Positions 1-9,478 are shown, counted from the stretch's first letter. The stretch: DNA of 64,000 nucleotides from Paenibacillaceae bacterium (GCA_029256185.1 JAQSYI010000014.1:62001-126000); one strand, 5' to 3'. The notes: generated from the letters alone by a model not told the origin. Translations and numbers: made by a program.

Positions 1-176
1 TCGATGCACGGCAACAGCGCCGCCAGCGTTTTACCCGATCCCGTGGGTGCGGCGATCAAGGTGTGCTCACCTGCGCTTATCCTGCTCCAGGCCAGCTGCT
101 GCACCTCTGTCGGCGCTCCGAAGGACTGCCCGAACCAGGTTTGAATCACAGGATGGAATGAAAACGGCAGACTCAT
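1..176 (-). CDS. DEAD/DEAH-box helicase, N-terminal fragment (cut by window edge)
   Basis: The reverse strand encodes the first 58 residues of a superfamily 2 helicase. The start is ATG at 176-174, preceded by GGAGGC at good spacing. Visible motifs are a Q-motif-like segment (PTEVQQLAW, about residues 26-34) and Walker A APTGSGKT (about residues 46-53). The pattern of a short lead-in followed by WFGQSFGAPTEVQ resembles Lhr-type large helicases, an inference from little sequence. The rest lies outside the window. It is transcribed away from the chemoreceptor gene at 513. Confidence 0.7.
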   Translation of the reverse strand, partial: MSLPFSFHPVIQTWFGQSFGAPTEVQQLAWSRISAGEHTLIAAPTGSGKTLAALLPCI

Positions 177-441
177 GCGTTCGCCTCCGATAAGAACATA
201 TTTTCCTTATCATACCATTCCTCCACACTTGTGCGCCATATCCCGCCTGCCTCCCAACAGCTGCCTCCCTTTTCCGGACCCATTTTCACCCTCCCATGAT
301 ATATAGCATTTTAGAAATTCCTACAATTATTGGATTTCATTCGTCAATTAAACCGATAAACTAAGGTAAAACCGAACATTTAACGAAATTTTCAGAATAA
401 TTTTCGATTTTTCACTTTTTTGACCCAATTGATTGCATATT

Positions 442-469
442 TTGTCATTTTTCCATGTTACAATACTTA
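442..469 (+). promoter_or_regulatory. Possible sigma-A-like promoter before the chemoreceptor gene
   Basis: In the AT-rich 336-base gap (177-512) a TTGTCA element (442-447) is followed after 16 bases by TACTTA (464-469), about 45 bases before the ATG at 513. A motility sigma factor promoter would be expected for a chemoreceptor. A CCGATAA-like string occurs near 351, but no matching TAAA -35 element lies at the right distance. Nothing else is recognised in the gap. Confidence 0.3.
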
Positions 470-512
470 ACATCAAATATTCGCTTGCAGTGCATCGTCG
501 GGGGGATGGGAC

Positions 513-2735
513 ATGTTTGATTGGCTGGGGTTCAAAAAAGGGCTGCCGCTCTGGTGGTCGTACAGATTAAACCGGCATTTGAAGGAGGACTCGGAACAGA
601 TATTCGAAGGCATTGCCAGCACGCGCAAGGACCTGCTGATCGAATGGGCCGAGGAATATTGGGAGCATCTGGAGCGGCTGCTGCGGGATGTATCCCTGTC
701 CCTTGAAGGGGGACAACTGTGGAACGACGACGCAGTTCCCGTCTGGAGCAGGCTGTGCGGAGCTGCACGGCAGCGGGCTGCGGATTTCTCGGAGCTGTTC
801 GTGCTAAACGATGCCGGGAAGGTTGTATATTCCACGTATGGTCCCCATCAAGGACAGGCTTATGAAGCCGGAGGACCGTTTGCCGAGGGCCTGCAATATT
901 CCCGTGAGGGGCATGATGGCGGCAGATGCCTGTTCGGCCCTTTTGCCGACCCGCTTACCCTCAAGATCGGTCCAAGCACCTCTTCCTTTCACGACAAGAT
1001 GACCCTGCTCTTCATCCAGCCGATCGTAACCGGCGGACAATGGAAAGGAGCGTTGTGCGGCCGAGTGCCCAATGATGTGATCGGAGACTTGATCCAGCGG
1101 GAATCCGGACATGTCTATCCCGATTCCGGCGACAACTATATCTTCATGGCGGCGTCCCGGCTGCGCAAGCAGATTGAGCCGGGTACCGCCCTGTCACGCA
1201 GCCGCTTCGAGGACCGCACCTTCACCCACGGGGACAACCTGAAGGATGGAGTGGCGACAGACTGGGGCACCGTCACCGTGAAGGAACATACGGAGCTGGA
1301 GCTGATCTTCACCGATCCGGCAACGGGACTGCTTCATCCGGGAGTGGCCAACACGATTGCCAACGGCAGCAATCTGTTCGTGGAATTCCCCGGCTATTCC
1401 GACTACCGGCATATTCCGGTTATCGGCAAAGGGGTGACCTTCCAGCTTCCCCATTGCCCTGATGCATGGGGCATGATGTGTGAGGGAGACCTGGAGGAGG
1501 TATACCGCATCCGCAGTGCGGACTGGAAAATCCGCCGCCTCCAGCTGCCTCTTGTCGTTCTGTTCGCCGCTGTGAGCTCGGTTGCCTGCTTCCTGACGGC
1601 GGCAAGCGATTTACCGTCATGGCTTGCCGGCGTGGGGATCGGCGGACTGCAGCTCTTGTGGGGATGGTTCATGTCAGTGATCATCCGCCGGCGCGGGACT
1701 GCCCCGCTTGTTCGGAGCCTGCAGGACATCAACCGGTTTATCCGGATCAACGCAGAAGGCAAGGGGGATCTGACCCAGCGCCTGGATACGGGAAGGTTCG
1801 CCGGAGATGAGACCCATGAGTTGGCCAAGTGGATCAACAACATGAATGATTCGCTGGAAGGCATCATGCTCAAGGTAAAACGCGCTTCCGCCGATGTCCG
1901 CTCCAATCAGCATGAACTGAATCTGTCCACGGATACTACCATGCGTTCCACAGAACGGATGGGCGAAGAGATCCATTCCATGATCCGCAGCATGCGCAGC
2001 CAGTTGAAGGATATCGACATTGCCAAGGATGTAGCGGAGCAGATGAGAGCGACGCTCATCGAGCTGGAAGCCAGGGCGGCGGAGCAGATTGCAGTGGCCC
2101 AGAGCGAGGTAGAGCGCATCGGCGAGAAAATGGGGCATATCTCCTATAAGGTGCAGGAATCCAACAAAACCATCCTGACGTTCATGCAAACGGCAAGCCA
2201 AATCCGCGAGGTGCTGAAGGTGATCGACCAGATCTCCAATCAAACCAATCTGCTTGCGCTTAATGCCTCCATCGAAGCGGCGCGGGTGGGAGAGCATGGC
2301 CGCGGCTTCGCTGTAGTAGCCGGAGAAATCCGCAAGCTGGCGGAAGTTACCCGCTCCTCCACAGAACAGATTCAGGACACTGTGGAGCTGATCTACACCA
2401 ATGCCAAGCAAGCGGCTGCTTCCATGGAGGAAGGCACGCGGGTGGTAGATGAAGGCAATCTGCTGGTTGCAGCTGCATCGGAATTGCTCGGTAATGCCGG
2501 CTCCGGCGACTTGCAGAAGACGAGAGTCGTGGAAGAGGTAGTGGAGCTGATGGAGAAGATCGCAGCGGTGAGCATTGAGAACCGCAAGATATCGTCGGAG
2601 GTGGAAGGCAAGGTTCACGGCCTTCTCGCCGACATGGGGAGCGTAAGGCGAAGCTCCGACCAGGTAGGGGCTATTACTTCGTCCCTGCAGCAGCTGGTGG
2701 GACAATTCCGTTTGCGGGATGCCAGGGAAAGATAG
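513..2735 (+). CDS. Methyl-accepting chemotaxis protein with internal membrane hairpin
   Basis: This 740-residue chemoreceptor is preceded by a GGGGGGAT ribosome binding site. Residues 1-340 form a sensor region with a Cache/PAS-like look ([12 protein letters not shown] near 97-108) but no N-terminal membrane helix or signal peptide. Two adjacent hydrophobic segments follow (about 343-364 and 369-391), then a HAMP-like linker and a signalling coiled coil. The conserved receptor tip ([15 protein letters not shown], about 576-590, and [15 protein letters not shown] after it) is intact. Classical receptors have a membrane helix on each side of an extracellular sensor. Here both ends should lie in the cytoplasm with only a hairpin in the membrane, so an internal signal may be sensed (inference). 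No che genes are nearby. Confidence 0.9.
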   Translation: MFDWLGFKKGLPLWWSYRLNRHLKEDSEQIFEGIASTRKDLLIEWAEEYWEHLERLLRDVSLSLEGGQLWNDDAVPVWSRLCGAARQRAADFSELFVLNDAGKVVYSTYGPHQGQAYEAGGPFAEGLQYSREGHDGGRCLFGPFADPLTLKIGPSTSSFHDKMTLLFIQPIVTGGQWKGALCGRVPNDVIGDLIQRESGHVYPDSGDNYIFMAASRLRKQIEPGTALSRSRFEDRTFTHGDNLKDGVATDWGTVTVKEHTELELIFTDPATGLLHPGVANTIANGSNLFVEFPGYSDYRHIPVIGKGVTFQLPHCPDAWGMMCEGDLEEVYRIRSADWKIRRLQLPLVVLFAAVSSVACFLTAASDLPSWLAGVGIGGLQLLWGWFMSVIIRRRGTAPLVRSLQDINRFIRINAEGKGDLTQRLDTGRFAGDETHELAKWINNMNDSLEGIMLKVKRASADVRSNQHELNLSTDTTMRSTERMGEEIHSMIRSMRSQLKDIDIAKDVAEQMRATLIELEARAAEQIAVAQSEVERIGEKMGHISYKVQESNKTILTFMQTASQIREVLKVIDQISNQTNLLALNASIEAARVGEHGRGFAVVAGEIRKLAEVTRSSTEQIQDTVELIYTNAKQAAASMEEGTRVVDEGNLLVAAASELLGNAGSGDLQKTRVVEEVVELMEKIAAVSIENRKISSEVEGKVHGLLADMGSVRRSSDQVGAITSSLQQLVGQFRLRDARER

Positions 2736-2743
2736 GACAAACG

Positions 2744-2779
2744 GCAAGAGCGCTGCTAGAAGGACGGCAGCGCTCTTGC
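2744..2779 (+). terminator. Perfect 13-bp inverted repeat after the chemoreceptor gene
   Basis: GCAAGAGCGCTGC (2744-2756) is the exact reverse complement of 2767-2779, with a 10-base loop, starting 9 bases after the stop codon. No T-tract follows, so it may terminate weakly or protect the mRNA 3' end. Confidence 0.55.
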
Positions 2780-2867
2780 ATGCGTATTCGGACAAAGGCT
2801 GGAGACCGGCCGGCAGTTGCTGCAAGCCGTAAAGCCCCTAATCTACAGACATTTTCCAGGTATTTCC

Positions 2868-2977
2868 TGACCATTCCTACGTTATCTCTGGACCATTCCC
2901 ACGTCATCTCTGGACCATTCCTACGTCACTCTGGACCATTCCTACGTTATCTCTTAGACCATTCCCACGTCGTGCTG
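2868..2977. repeat. Tandem 22-bp repeat, five copies
   Basis: Five imperfect copies of a unit like TGGACCATTCCTACGTTATC lie head to tail at about 2868, 2889, 2911, 2932 and 2955. Most differences are T/C or A/G changes at the positions after ATTC and ACGT. The last copy is read as coding sequence on the minus strand: it supplies the final residues and the stop codon of the 2954-3253 gene. Confidence 0.85.
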
Positions 2978-3253
2978 GCCTACGATCAGCTTGACAGGCT
3001 CCAGAAACACCCTCGTCACATTGGCATCGCCCAGCAGATTGATTTCCATGTCAATGATCTTGGAGCGGGAGGTCTTGCCCTCCCTCCTGTCATAAACCAC
3101 TTCGAATTCCTTCAGTCCCAGCTGATAGGTCACAACAGTCGCTCCTATAACCGGCTGCGGCGTTTCTACATCCCCATGGTCAAAGATATGCTCCTTCAGG
3201 ATTTCATCATTCATATCCACGAGCCGGACAAGCTGACAAAGTGCATATTTCAC
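2954..3253 (-). CDS. Hypothetical 99-residue protein
   Basis: I do not recognise this small protein. The GTG start at 3253-3251 is preceded by AAGGGGTGG at good spacing, which supports translation. It is rich in charged residues and beta-type segments, has no signal peptide or membrane helix, and contains an acidic N-terminal half and a YDRREGKTSRSK basic stretch. The last residues (GQHDVGMV) and the stop lie inside the tandem 22-bp repeat. The gene may therefore have gained or lost its tail by repeat expansion. Neighbours give no functional clue. Confidence 0.6.
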   Translation of the reverse strand: MKYALCQLVRLVDMNDEILKEHIFDHGDVETPQPVIGATVVTYQLGLKEFEVVYDRREGKTSRSKIIDMEINLLGDANVTRVFLEPVKLIVGQHDVGMV

Positions 3254-3437
3254 GCCAGATCCACCCCTTCGTATATTTCAATCAGTTTAAACGAATATAT
3301 AGCAGATCATACCACATTTTGGCGATTTTTGTACCTGCTAGTTGGCTTATATCCCGGAAAAACGTATAAAACAATTGCCTGTCATCTTTTCCCATGTTAG
3401 GATGGAGAAAAATAGGCATTTGTTGGAGGTGAAAGGT

Positions 3438-3932
3438 GTGGACAACAATCAATGGAACAACGAGGACTCCAAAAACAACACACAAGAAGCCAATGTCAAT
3501 GACGGGTCCGTTATACCGGCAACTTACGGGTTTTCCCCTGTTGACGGATACGGGCAGCAACCTCCCCGTAAGAAACAATCCGGCTTGGGCATTGCTTCTT
3601 TTACCATTTCTTTGGCAATGGGCGCCCTTTTCATCGTTTTGGTGGTTGTATTCATTGCCAAAATTGCCGGTACAATCGACCTGTACGACACCACTTACAA
3701 CCCGGAGGATGTCGCGGCTGAAATCGAAAACATGCCCGAATTGGCCGTTATTCCCTTTTTGATGCTCGGCAGTGTCATCGGAACTCTGGTTGGCTTGGTG
3801 CTGGGTATAGTCGGCCTTTTTCAGAAAGAACGCAAAAAGGTATTTGCCATTCTGGGTACGGTTTTTAACGGTCTGGCAGTAGCCACCGTAGGTTTTTTCG
3901 TGCTGATCGGGCTTATGACGCTATTTGTCTGA
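3438..3932 (+). CDS. Small membrane protein, DUF4190-like
   Basis: The preferred start is GTG at 3438, because a strong GGAGGTG lies 6 bases upstream; an in-frame ATG at 3342 has no such site. The product has 164 residues. Residues 1-45 are polar and Asn/Gln/Pro-rich (NNQWNNEDSKNN, later QQPPRKKQ). Three or so hydrophobic segments follow (IASFTISLAMGALFIVLVVV, then two in the C-terminal half separated by a QKERKK loop). This polar tail plus glycine-rich helices resembles DUF4190 proteins, which have no assigned function. It stands alone between unrelated genes. Confidence 0.7.
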   Translation: MDNNQWNNEDSKNNTQEANVNDGSVIPATYGFSPVDGYGQQPPRKKQSGLGIASFTISLAMGALFIVLVVVFIAKIAGTIDLYDTTYNPEDVAAEIENMPELAVIPFLMLGSVIGTLVGLVLGIVGLFQKERKKVFAILGTVFNGLAVATVGFFVLIGLMTLFV

Positions 3933-3986
3933 TACCCGGGCTGGAGGCAACCGGGGGCGCCTCATTCTCTCTCTTCCGCTCTGGTC

Positions 3987-4089
3987 GATCTACAAGCTCT
4001 CATCCAATCTACGGTGCTCTCGCTCTACACGCTCCGTCAATCCATGGTGCTCTCGATGTACACGATCTGCCCAATTTACGGCGCTCTGC
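3987..4089. repeat. Degenerate direct repeats, about 33-bp period
   Basis: Similar strings (CAATCTACGGTGCTCTCG at 4005, CAATCCATGGTGCTCTCG at 4038, CAATTTACGGCGCTCTGC at 4072) recur every 33-34 bases, with a weaker copy near 3987. They open the 712-base gene-free stretch 3933-4644. No coding potential was found there. Confidence 0.55.
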
Positions 4090-4222
4090 CCAGGCGGTAA
4101 CGCCTGGAGCAGGGCTTTTTTGACGTTCAAGGCAAGCAGGTATGGTTTGACGGGCCAACAGCTATCATTTTGCCAACTATTGCACCTCTTCGGACCCTCG
4201 CTCCTCAGTTCGTCCGCTATTT

Positions 4223-4415
4223 AACGGAAATTTTTTCCGTTATTCCTCTAATTTTCCCACTTCTCTCCCTGTTAGCGGAAATTTTTTCCGCTAATTCCCG
4301 TTTAACCCCAGAAAAGAGGCTTATTTCGCCTATTTAGCACATATTAACGGAAATTTTTTCCGTTAATTCTCTCATTTTTCTGTATAATGATCTCATAACG
4401 GAAATTTTTTCCGTT
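4223..4415. repeat. Four identical-core palindromes at 51-bp pitch
   Basis: The palindrome AACGGAAATTTTTTCCGTT occurs at 4223-4241, 4346-4364 and 4397-4415. A variant with AGCGG/CCGCT ends lies at 4274-4292; both ends changed together, which preserves pairing. Centre spacings are 51, 72 and 51 bases. Each could fold as an 8-bp hairpin or be a two-fold protein-binding site. The compensatory change argues that the symmetry itself is selected or copied. Confidence 0.85.
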
Positions 4416-4430
4416 ACACCCGGCGACAAG

Positions 4431-4512
4431 TGTGCTCTTGCCCGCTCTTGCCCGCTCTTGCCCGCTCTTGCCCGCTCCCGCCTGCTCTTCCCTGCTCTTC
4501 CCTGCTCTCTCT
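4431..4512. repeat. Tandem 10-bp pyrimidine-rich repeat
   Basis: About eight head-to-tail copies of CCCGCTCTTG, grading into CCTGCTCTTC, fill 4431-4512. The strand is almost purely C/T with periodic G. The 10-base period equals one helical turn. The open reading frames crossing it are low-complexity by-products of the repeat. Confidence 0.85.
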
Positions 4513-4644
4513 TGCGTGACGCCCCGCCCCCTTTTAGTGGGGGACATCTCCATCCCCCTCACTTGAGGTGGGCACCCGTCTTACCCACCCTTCAGACCGG
4601 ACGGCCGCTATGCAACGCGCATAAAATCCACCGCCCCAACCGCT

Positions 4645-5541
4645 TCATCCGCTCCGGCCTGTCTGAACAGACTGTCTGAAGCGGTAAGGGCTTAACCCCA
4701 CATGCTTCTTGAACAATTGGCAAAAGTAGGAGGCATTCTGCAGTCCCACGGCCCGGCTGATCTCCTCCACGCTCAGGCTCCCCGTCTTAAGCAGCAGACA
4801 GGCTTGCCGGATGCGGCAGGCAGCCAGATACTCTGTAATAGTGGTTCCCACGGCTTGGCGGAACGCTGCGGAGACATGGTTGGGAGTCAGATGCACCGCC
4901 TGGGCTAACCGTCCAAGTTCAAAGTGGTCCATGTAATGCTCCTCCAGCCAGGCCATTGCCTGCTCAGCCACCGGTTGGACCTGTGCTCCGGGAGGTCTTC
5001 CGGATGCCGGGGTTCCCATATGAGCGGGAGCTTCCTCCTCATGCGCCCTCAGATGCCGCAGAAAATCCATCAGGCACAGCATCTGCTCCTCCAGCAGAAT
5101 TCCCGGCGCCGCTGCCTCCATTCTCTCCCGATAGTCCGAAATTCTCCCCACCGTCTGCTCCCAGGGAAGCTTCCTGAAAACCTGCAATTGCCCAGGCTCC
5201 TTCCACAGCCGCTGCAGGAATTGCTGCAGGGCGGGGAAAGGACCGAGGCGGCGCTCCAGTTCGGCAGGTTCGAACACCAACAAGGAGCGGATATACGCCT
5301 CCCCCGGCCGGGTATGCATCAGAATCCGGTGGAGCTGGAATGGACGGAAATAAACCAGGCTGCCTGGCTGCAAATCGAAAATCTGTTGATTGACCACAAC
5401 CCGGATGCTGCCCTCATGGACGAACAACAGCTCCATCCCCTGGTGGGCGTGGTAAATTTCCACAAATTGACGGGAGCGGTCCACCTGGAAGGAACACTGC
5501 ACCGGATGCTGGTTCAAATTCATATAATTCAATATTTTCAT
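4645..5541 (-). CDS. AraC-family transcriptional regulator
   Basis: The product has 298 residues from ATG 5541 (preceded by GGGGCGG). An upstream in-frame ATG at 5586 follows AGGGAGG and is a real alternative. The N-terminal half is a cupin-like sugar-sensing domain (HAHQGMELLFVHEGSIRVVV, then LQPGSLVYFRPFQLHRI). The C-terminal 100 residues carry two helix-turn-helix motifs (LGRLAQAVHLTPNHVSAAFRQAVG, written here only as its span, and VEEISRAVGLQNASYFCQLFKK). It is divergent from the GH88 gene at 5690, so it probably controls the GH88-GH2 pair (inference from arrangement). Confidence 0.9.
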   Translation of the reverse strand: MKILNYMNLNQHPVQCSFQVDRSRQFVEIYHAHQGMELLFVHEGSIRVVVNQQIFDLQPGSLVYFRPFQLHRILMHTRPGEAYIRSLLVFEPAELERRLGPFPALQQFLQRLWKEPGQLQVFRKLPWEQTVGRISDYRERMEAAAPGILLEEQMLCLMDFLRHLRAHEEEAPAHMGTPASGRPPGAQVQPVAEQAMAWLEEHYMDHFELGRLAQAVHLTPNHVSAAFRQAVGTTITEYLAACRIRQACLLLKTGSLSVEEISRAVGLQNASYFCQLFKKHVGLSPYRFRQSVQTGRSG

Positions 5542-5689
5542 AAGCCGCCCCTGCCGGATAATCGTAATATAACAACATTTTATCATAATCCTCCCTAACA
5601 ATGGACCGGGATGATTTGTTAAGATTTCCATAGAATCTACTCGGTCTCCCACACTACGGAGAACCGCACAAAAAGGAGAATCCTTACTG

Positions 5690-6844
5690 ATGGACAACTG
5701 CCGCAAGCACGAGTTTTTGCAAGCCGGAACGCTGCAGGAAGCGCTCCCCTCGCTATGGGAGGCCCTTCAGGAAAAGACCTTACGCATGATCGGACAAATC
5801 GGGGATAAATCGCCCCATGTCGCTCCGGCGGACACAGGCAAGTACGATGACTTGCGCCATGATTGGTGGACGTCGGGCTTCTGGCCCGGCATTCTGTGGA
5901 TCATGTACGATCTGACCGGGAAGGAGCAGTACCGGAATGCTGCCTGGGTATGGGATGAGCGGCTGGAGCAAAAGTCGGTTCAGGCCAACAACTTCCACCA
6001 TGATGTAGGCTTCCAATACCTGCCCACCGCGGTAATCAAGTATAAACTGACCGGGGATGCGGACGGCCGCAGGCGGGGACTGGCGGCCGCTGGCTTCCTG
6101 GCCGGGCGCTACAATATGGCGGGCCAGTTCCTCCGGGCCTGGAACCAGGACAAGACCGGCTGGTCCATTGTCGACAGCTCCATGAATCTGTCGCTTCTGT
6201 TCTGGGCGGCGGAGACAGAGCAGGACCCCCGCTTCAGCATGATCGCCAGGGCCCATGCGGATACTGTCGTAAGGCATTTCATCCGGGAGGACGGCTCGGT
6301 CAATCATATCGTGAGCTTCGATCCCCATTCCGGACAAATGATCGAAGCGTTAGGCGGCCAAGGCGCAGCACCGGATTCGAGCTGGAGCCGGGGAGCCGCT
6401 TGGGCGCTCCATGGCATGGCGAATACCTACCGCTATACCGGCGACAAGAAATATCTGTACGCCTCCCAGCGGGTAGCCCATTATTTCCTGTCCATGCTGC
6501 CGGAGGATTCCGTGGCCCATTGGGATTTCCGCGCCGCGGAATGCCTGGACGGGGAGCCGCGGGATACCTCCGCCGCTTCCTGCGCCGCTTCCGGGCTGCT
6601 GGAGCTGGCCGATGCGCTGCCTGGGGCACAAGGACGGCCGTACCGGGAGGCCGCAGAGCGGATTCTGCTCTCGCTCACCCGAAATTACGGAACCTGGAAC
6701 AAGGCAGAGCATGAAGCAATTCTGCTCAGCGGCACGGGCAACAAACCGGCCGGGGCCAACATTGATGTCTCTCTTATCTATGGCGATTATTATTACGTGG
6801 AAGCGTTGGCCAAGCTGATGGGCTGGCAGCACCGGATCTTTTAA
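5690..6844 (+). CDS. GH88-family unsaturated glucuronyl/galacturonyl hydrolase
   Basis: The 384-residue protein is preceded by AAAGGAG. Family 88 enzymes remove the 4,5-unsaturated uronic acid left at the non-reducing end by polysaccharide lyases, using hydration of the double bond. Seen here are DWWTSGFWPG (58-67), the conserved FHHDVGF (102-108) with likely catalytic Asp105, and VDSSMN (161-166) with Asp162, spaced like the two aspartates of characterised Bacillus enzymes. SSWSRGAAWA follows near 242. There is no signal peptide, so it is cytoplasmic and acts on imported oligosaccharides. It is followed by the GH2 gene and faces an AraC regulator. Substrate (pectin, glycosaminoglycan or other uronan) cannot be told from sequence alone. 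Confidence 0.88.
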   Translation: MDNCRKHEFLQAGTLQEALPSLWEALQEKTLRMIGQIGDKSPHVAPADTGKYDDLRHDWWTSGFWPGILWIMYDLTGKEQYRNAAWVWDERLEQKSVQANNFHHDVGFQYLPTAVIKYKLTGDADGRRRGLAAAGFLAGRYNMAGQFLRAWNQDKTGWSIVDSSMNLSLLFWAAETEQDPRFSMIARAHADTVVRHFIREDGSVNHIVSFDPHSGQMIEALGGQGAAPDSSWSRGAAWALHGMANTYRYTGDKKYLYASQRVAHYFLSMLPEDSVAHWDFRAAECLDGEPRDTSAASCAASGLLELADALPGAQGRPYREAAERILLSLTRNYGTWNKAEHEAILLSGTGNKPAGANIDVSLIYGDYYYVEALAKLMGWQHRIF

Positions 6845-6993
6845 CAGAATCATCACGGATCGTGAATGGATGCTGCCAGGCAAGCCCCCCGCCGGTGCCG
6901 CTGGAGGAAATGACGCTCCATCCCTATGGATTCACCGGTCAAGCATCCAATATTACAGATCTGAGCAAGCAGTGAAGGGAGTATCGAGGCCGC

Positions 6994-9393
6994 ATGAAAA
7001 CAAGCAAGCTGACTACAGGCTGGGAGCATTACAGAGGGAGTCTGGGAGGCATCTGGGAAGTATGGCGCAAGGATAAGCTTCCCAACAGCTTCTACCACCT
7101 GCCGTGGGAGAAAACAGAGCTTCCTCACTGCTTCAACAGCCGCGACGCGGTTGATCCGGACGTGAAATATTATCAGGGACAGGGGTGGTACCGCACCCGG
7201 CTCACGGCAACCAATCCCTATCCCGGCGGGCGGACGCTGCTTCATTTTGAAGGGGTGGGCCAGAAGGCGGCTGTATATGTGCATACCGAGGAGATTGCCA
7301 GGCACAACGGCGGCTACGACGAGTTCCGGGTGGACATCACCGAGGCCGCGGAGCGTTTGAAGGAGCATCCCTTATACGGAGGACAGCTTCCCGTTGCCGT
7401 TCTCGCGGATAATTCCCGGGATCTGCAGACGGTCCCCTCGGATATCAGCGACTTCAATGTGTATGGAGGCATCTACCGGAACGTCCATCTTGTTTATGTT
7501 CCCGCCATTTCCCTGGAGCATGTCCATATCGCCGTAGACTGCGCTTCGAATGAACAGGCAGTGGTCCGGGTAAGGGCACAATTATACAATCCCGGCAGGA
7601 TCGGGGATACGGTCAGAGCAGACATGGTGATCCGTAACCCGTCAGGGGAAATTGCCGGCCGTTCAGTTGTGGAAGCCGGCACTTGGGAGGGAGAGTGGGA
7701 GCTTGCTTCCTTCAGCATCAGCACTCCCTTGCTGTGGAGCCCGGATCAGCCTGTTTTATATACATGTGAAATATCGCTGGAAAGCTCCTGTGGAGCAACG
7801 GAGCATCGGGAACGGTTCGGGATCCGTTACTTTGAATTTGCCTCCCAGGGCCCCTTCACCCTAAACGGACAGCGGCTGCTGCTGAACGGTACGCACAGGC
7901 ATGAGGACCATGCCGGAGTGGGCGCCGCCATGACAGATGGGATGATCCGCAACGAGATGGTTCTTATCAAAGAAATGGGCGCCAACTTCATCCGGTTGGG
8001 GCATTATCAGCAATCCCGGCTGGTGCTGGACTTATGCGATGAGCTGGGGCTGCTGGTCTGGGAGGAGATACCCTGGTGCAGAGGCGGTCTGGGGGATGCA
8101 GGTTACCGGCAGCAATGCCGGGATATGCTCAGGGCAATGATCAGCCAGCACTTCAATCACCCTTCCGTCATCATCTGGGGGCTGGGCAACGAGAACGATT
8201 GGGAGGGGGACTTTGACTATTTTGACAAGGAAGCCATCCGCTTGTTTATGCAGGAGCTGCATGATCTCTCCCATGCGCTTGACTCCTCCCGGGTGACGGC
8301 CATCAGGCGCTGCGAGTTCTGCAAGGATATTGTGGACGTGTATTCCCCCTCCATATGGGCCGGATGGTACAGGGGTATTTATACGGAATACGAGACCTAC
8401 ACCCGCAACGAGTTTCTGAACACGGAGCGCTTCTTCCATATGGAATGGGGCGCGGACAATATGGCCGGCCGCCATGTGGAGAAGCCTTACACCGGCTTCC
8501 GGGAGATCGCGTCCGGCTCATCGGCGGAAGAGCGGGACGGGGATTTCCTCATGTCCGGCGGCGACCCGCGGGTGTCGGTGCTGGGAGACTGGTCGGAGAC
8601 GTACTTCTGCGACCTGATCGACTGGCATCTGAAATCCCAGGAGCAGATGGACTGGCTGACCGGCACCGCCCAGTGGGTGTTCAAGGACTTCTCCACCCCG
8701 GTCCGGCCTGACAACCCTGTGCCTTACGTGAATCAAAAAGGGGTTGTAGAGCGGGATCTGACTCCCAAAGAGGCTTATTATGTGTTCCAATCCTATTGGG
8801 GCAAAGAGCCGATGGTGCGGATTTACGGGCATTCGTGGAAAGTCCGCTGGGGAGCGGGCGGCGAACGCAAGCGGGTGCGGGTGTATTCCAATTGCGCGGA
8901 GGTGGAGCTGTTCGCCAACGGAATCAGCTGCGGTGTGCGGAAGCGGGACTCCCGGGACTTCCCTTGCGCCGGCCTCCGCTGGGATATTGTCCTGGACGAA
9001 GGCGAATATCAACTGAAGGCGGTTGCCCGCAACGGCGGCGTTACCGCAACAGATGAGACAAGCTTCTATTATCAGACAAGGAAATGGTCTGCTCCCGCCA
9101 GTCTGACCCTTACCGCAAGCGAGGTAGCGGAGGGCCGCATTTTTCTGGAGGCGAAGGCTTATGACTGCGATGGCGTATACTGTCCGGATGCCGCAGGTTT
9201 TGTAAGATTCTCGGCAGCCGGGGACGGCAGACTGCTGGACAATCTGGGCACGGCTCTCGGCAGCCGCTGCGTGCAACTGGCCAACGGACGCGCCGGGATC
9301 TATGCCGAGTACAGGACAGACAGCGGTATGATTGCGGCTGTGACATCGGAAGGACTGCACGCCGCTCATGCAGTCATCCAGCCCAAAAAATAA
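6994..9393 (+). CDS. Glycoside hydrolase family 2 (beta-galactosidase/glucuronidase-like)
   Basis: This 799-residue enzyme starts at ATG 6994 with GAGG close upstream. It has the GH2 order: an N-terminal jelly-roll (about 60-170), an immunoglobulin-like domain (175-275), a TIM barrel (280-600) and a C-terminal beta domain. The acid/base Glu is probably E400 in GLGNEND and the nucleophile E484 in FHMEWG. The sugar-binding NGTHRHED segment is at 298-305. No signal peptide is seen, so it is cytoplasmic. It lies 149 bases after GH88 without an obvious terminator and is probably co-transcribed. The combination suggests stepwise trimming of a uronic-acid-containing oligosaccharide. Exact sugar specificity within GH2 is open. 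Confidence 0.9.
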   Translation: MKTSKLTTGWEHYRGSLGGIWEVWRKDKLPNSFYHLPWEKTELPHCFNSRDAVDPDVKYYQGQGWYRTRLTATNPYPGGRTLLHFEGVGQKAAVYVHTEEIARHNGGYDEFRVDITEAAERLKEHPLYGGQLPVAVLADNSRDLQTVPSDISDFNVYGGIYRNVHLVYVPAISLEHVHIAVDCASNEQAVVRVRAQLYNPGRIGDTVRADMVIRNPSGEIAGRSVVEAGTWEGEWELASFSISTPLLWSPDQPVLYTCEISLESSCGATEHRERFGIRYFEFASQGPFTLNGQRLLLNGTHRHEDHAGVGAAMTDGMIRNEMVLIKEMGANFIRLGHYQQSRLVLDLCDELGLLVWEEIPWCRGGLGDAGYRQQCRDMLRAMISQHFNHPSVIIWGLGNENDWEGDFDYFDKEAIRLFMQELHDLSHALDSSRVTAIRRCEFCKDIVDVYSPSIWAGWYRGIYTEYETYTRNEFLNTERFFHMEWGADNMAGRHVEKPYTGFREIASGSSAEERDGDFLMSGGDPRVSVLGDWSETYFCDLIDWHLKSQEQMDWLTGTAQWVFKDFSTPVRPDNPVPYVNQKGVVERDLTPKEAYYVFQSYWGKEPMVRIYGHSWKVRWGAGGERKRVRVYSNCAEVELFANGISCGVRKRDSRDFPCAGLRWDIVLDEGEYQLKAVARNGGVTATDETSFYYQTRKWSAPASLTLTASEVAEGRIFLEAKAYDCDGVYCPDAAGFVRFSAAGDGRLLDNLGTALGSRCVQLANGRAGIYAEYRTDSGMIAAVTSEGLHAAHAVIQPKK

Positions 9394-9478
9394 TTTAGGC
9401 AACTGCTGGATTGCCATGCATAATCATCCCAAACCGGAGACAAAATACAATTACTCCAACAGAAAGGGTGGTATACAC

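Noticed and set aside
351-358. Sigma-D-like -10 string before the chemoreceptor gene
   Set aside because: The expected TAAA -35 element is missing at the right distance.
1674-2825. 383-codon minus-strand frame
   Set aside because: Antisense to the conserved chemoreceptor signalling domain; no ribosome binding site or family.
4344-4562. Lys/Arg/Gly-rich minus-strand frame
   Set aside because: A by-product of the 10-bp tandem repeat; low complexity and no start signals.
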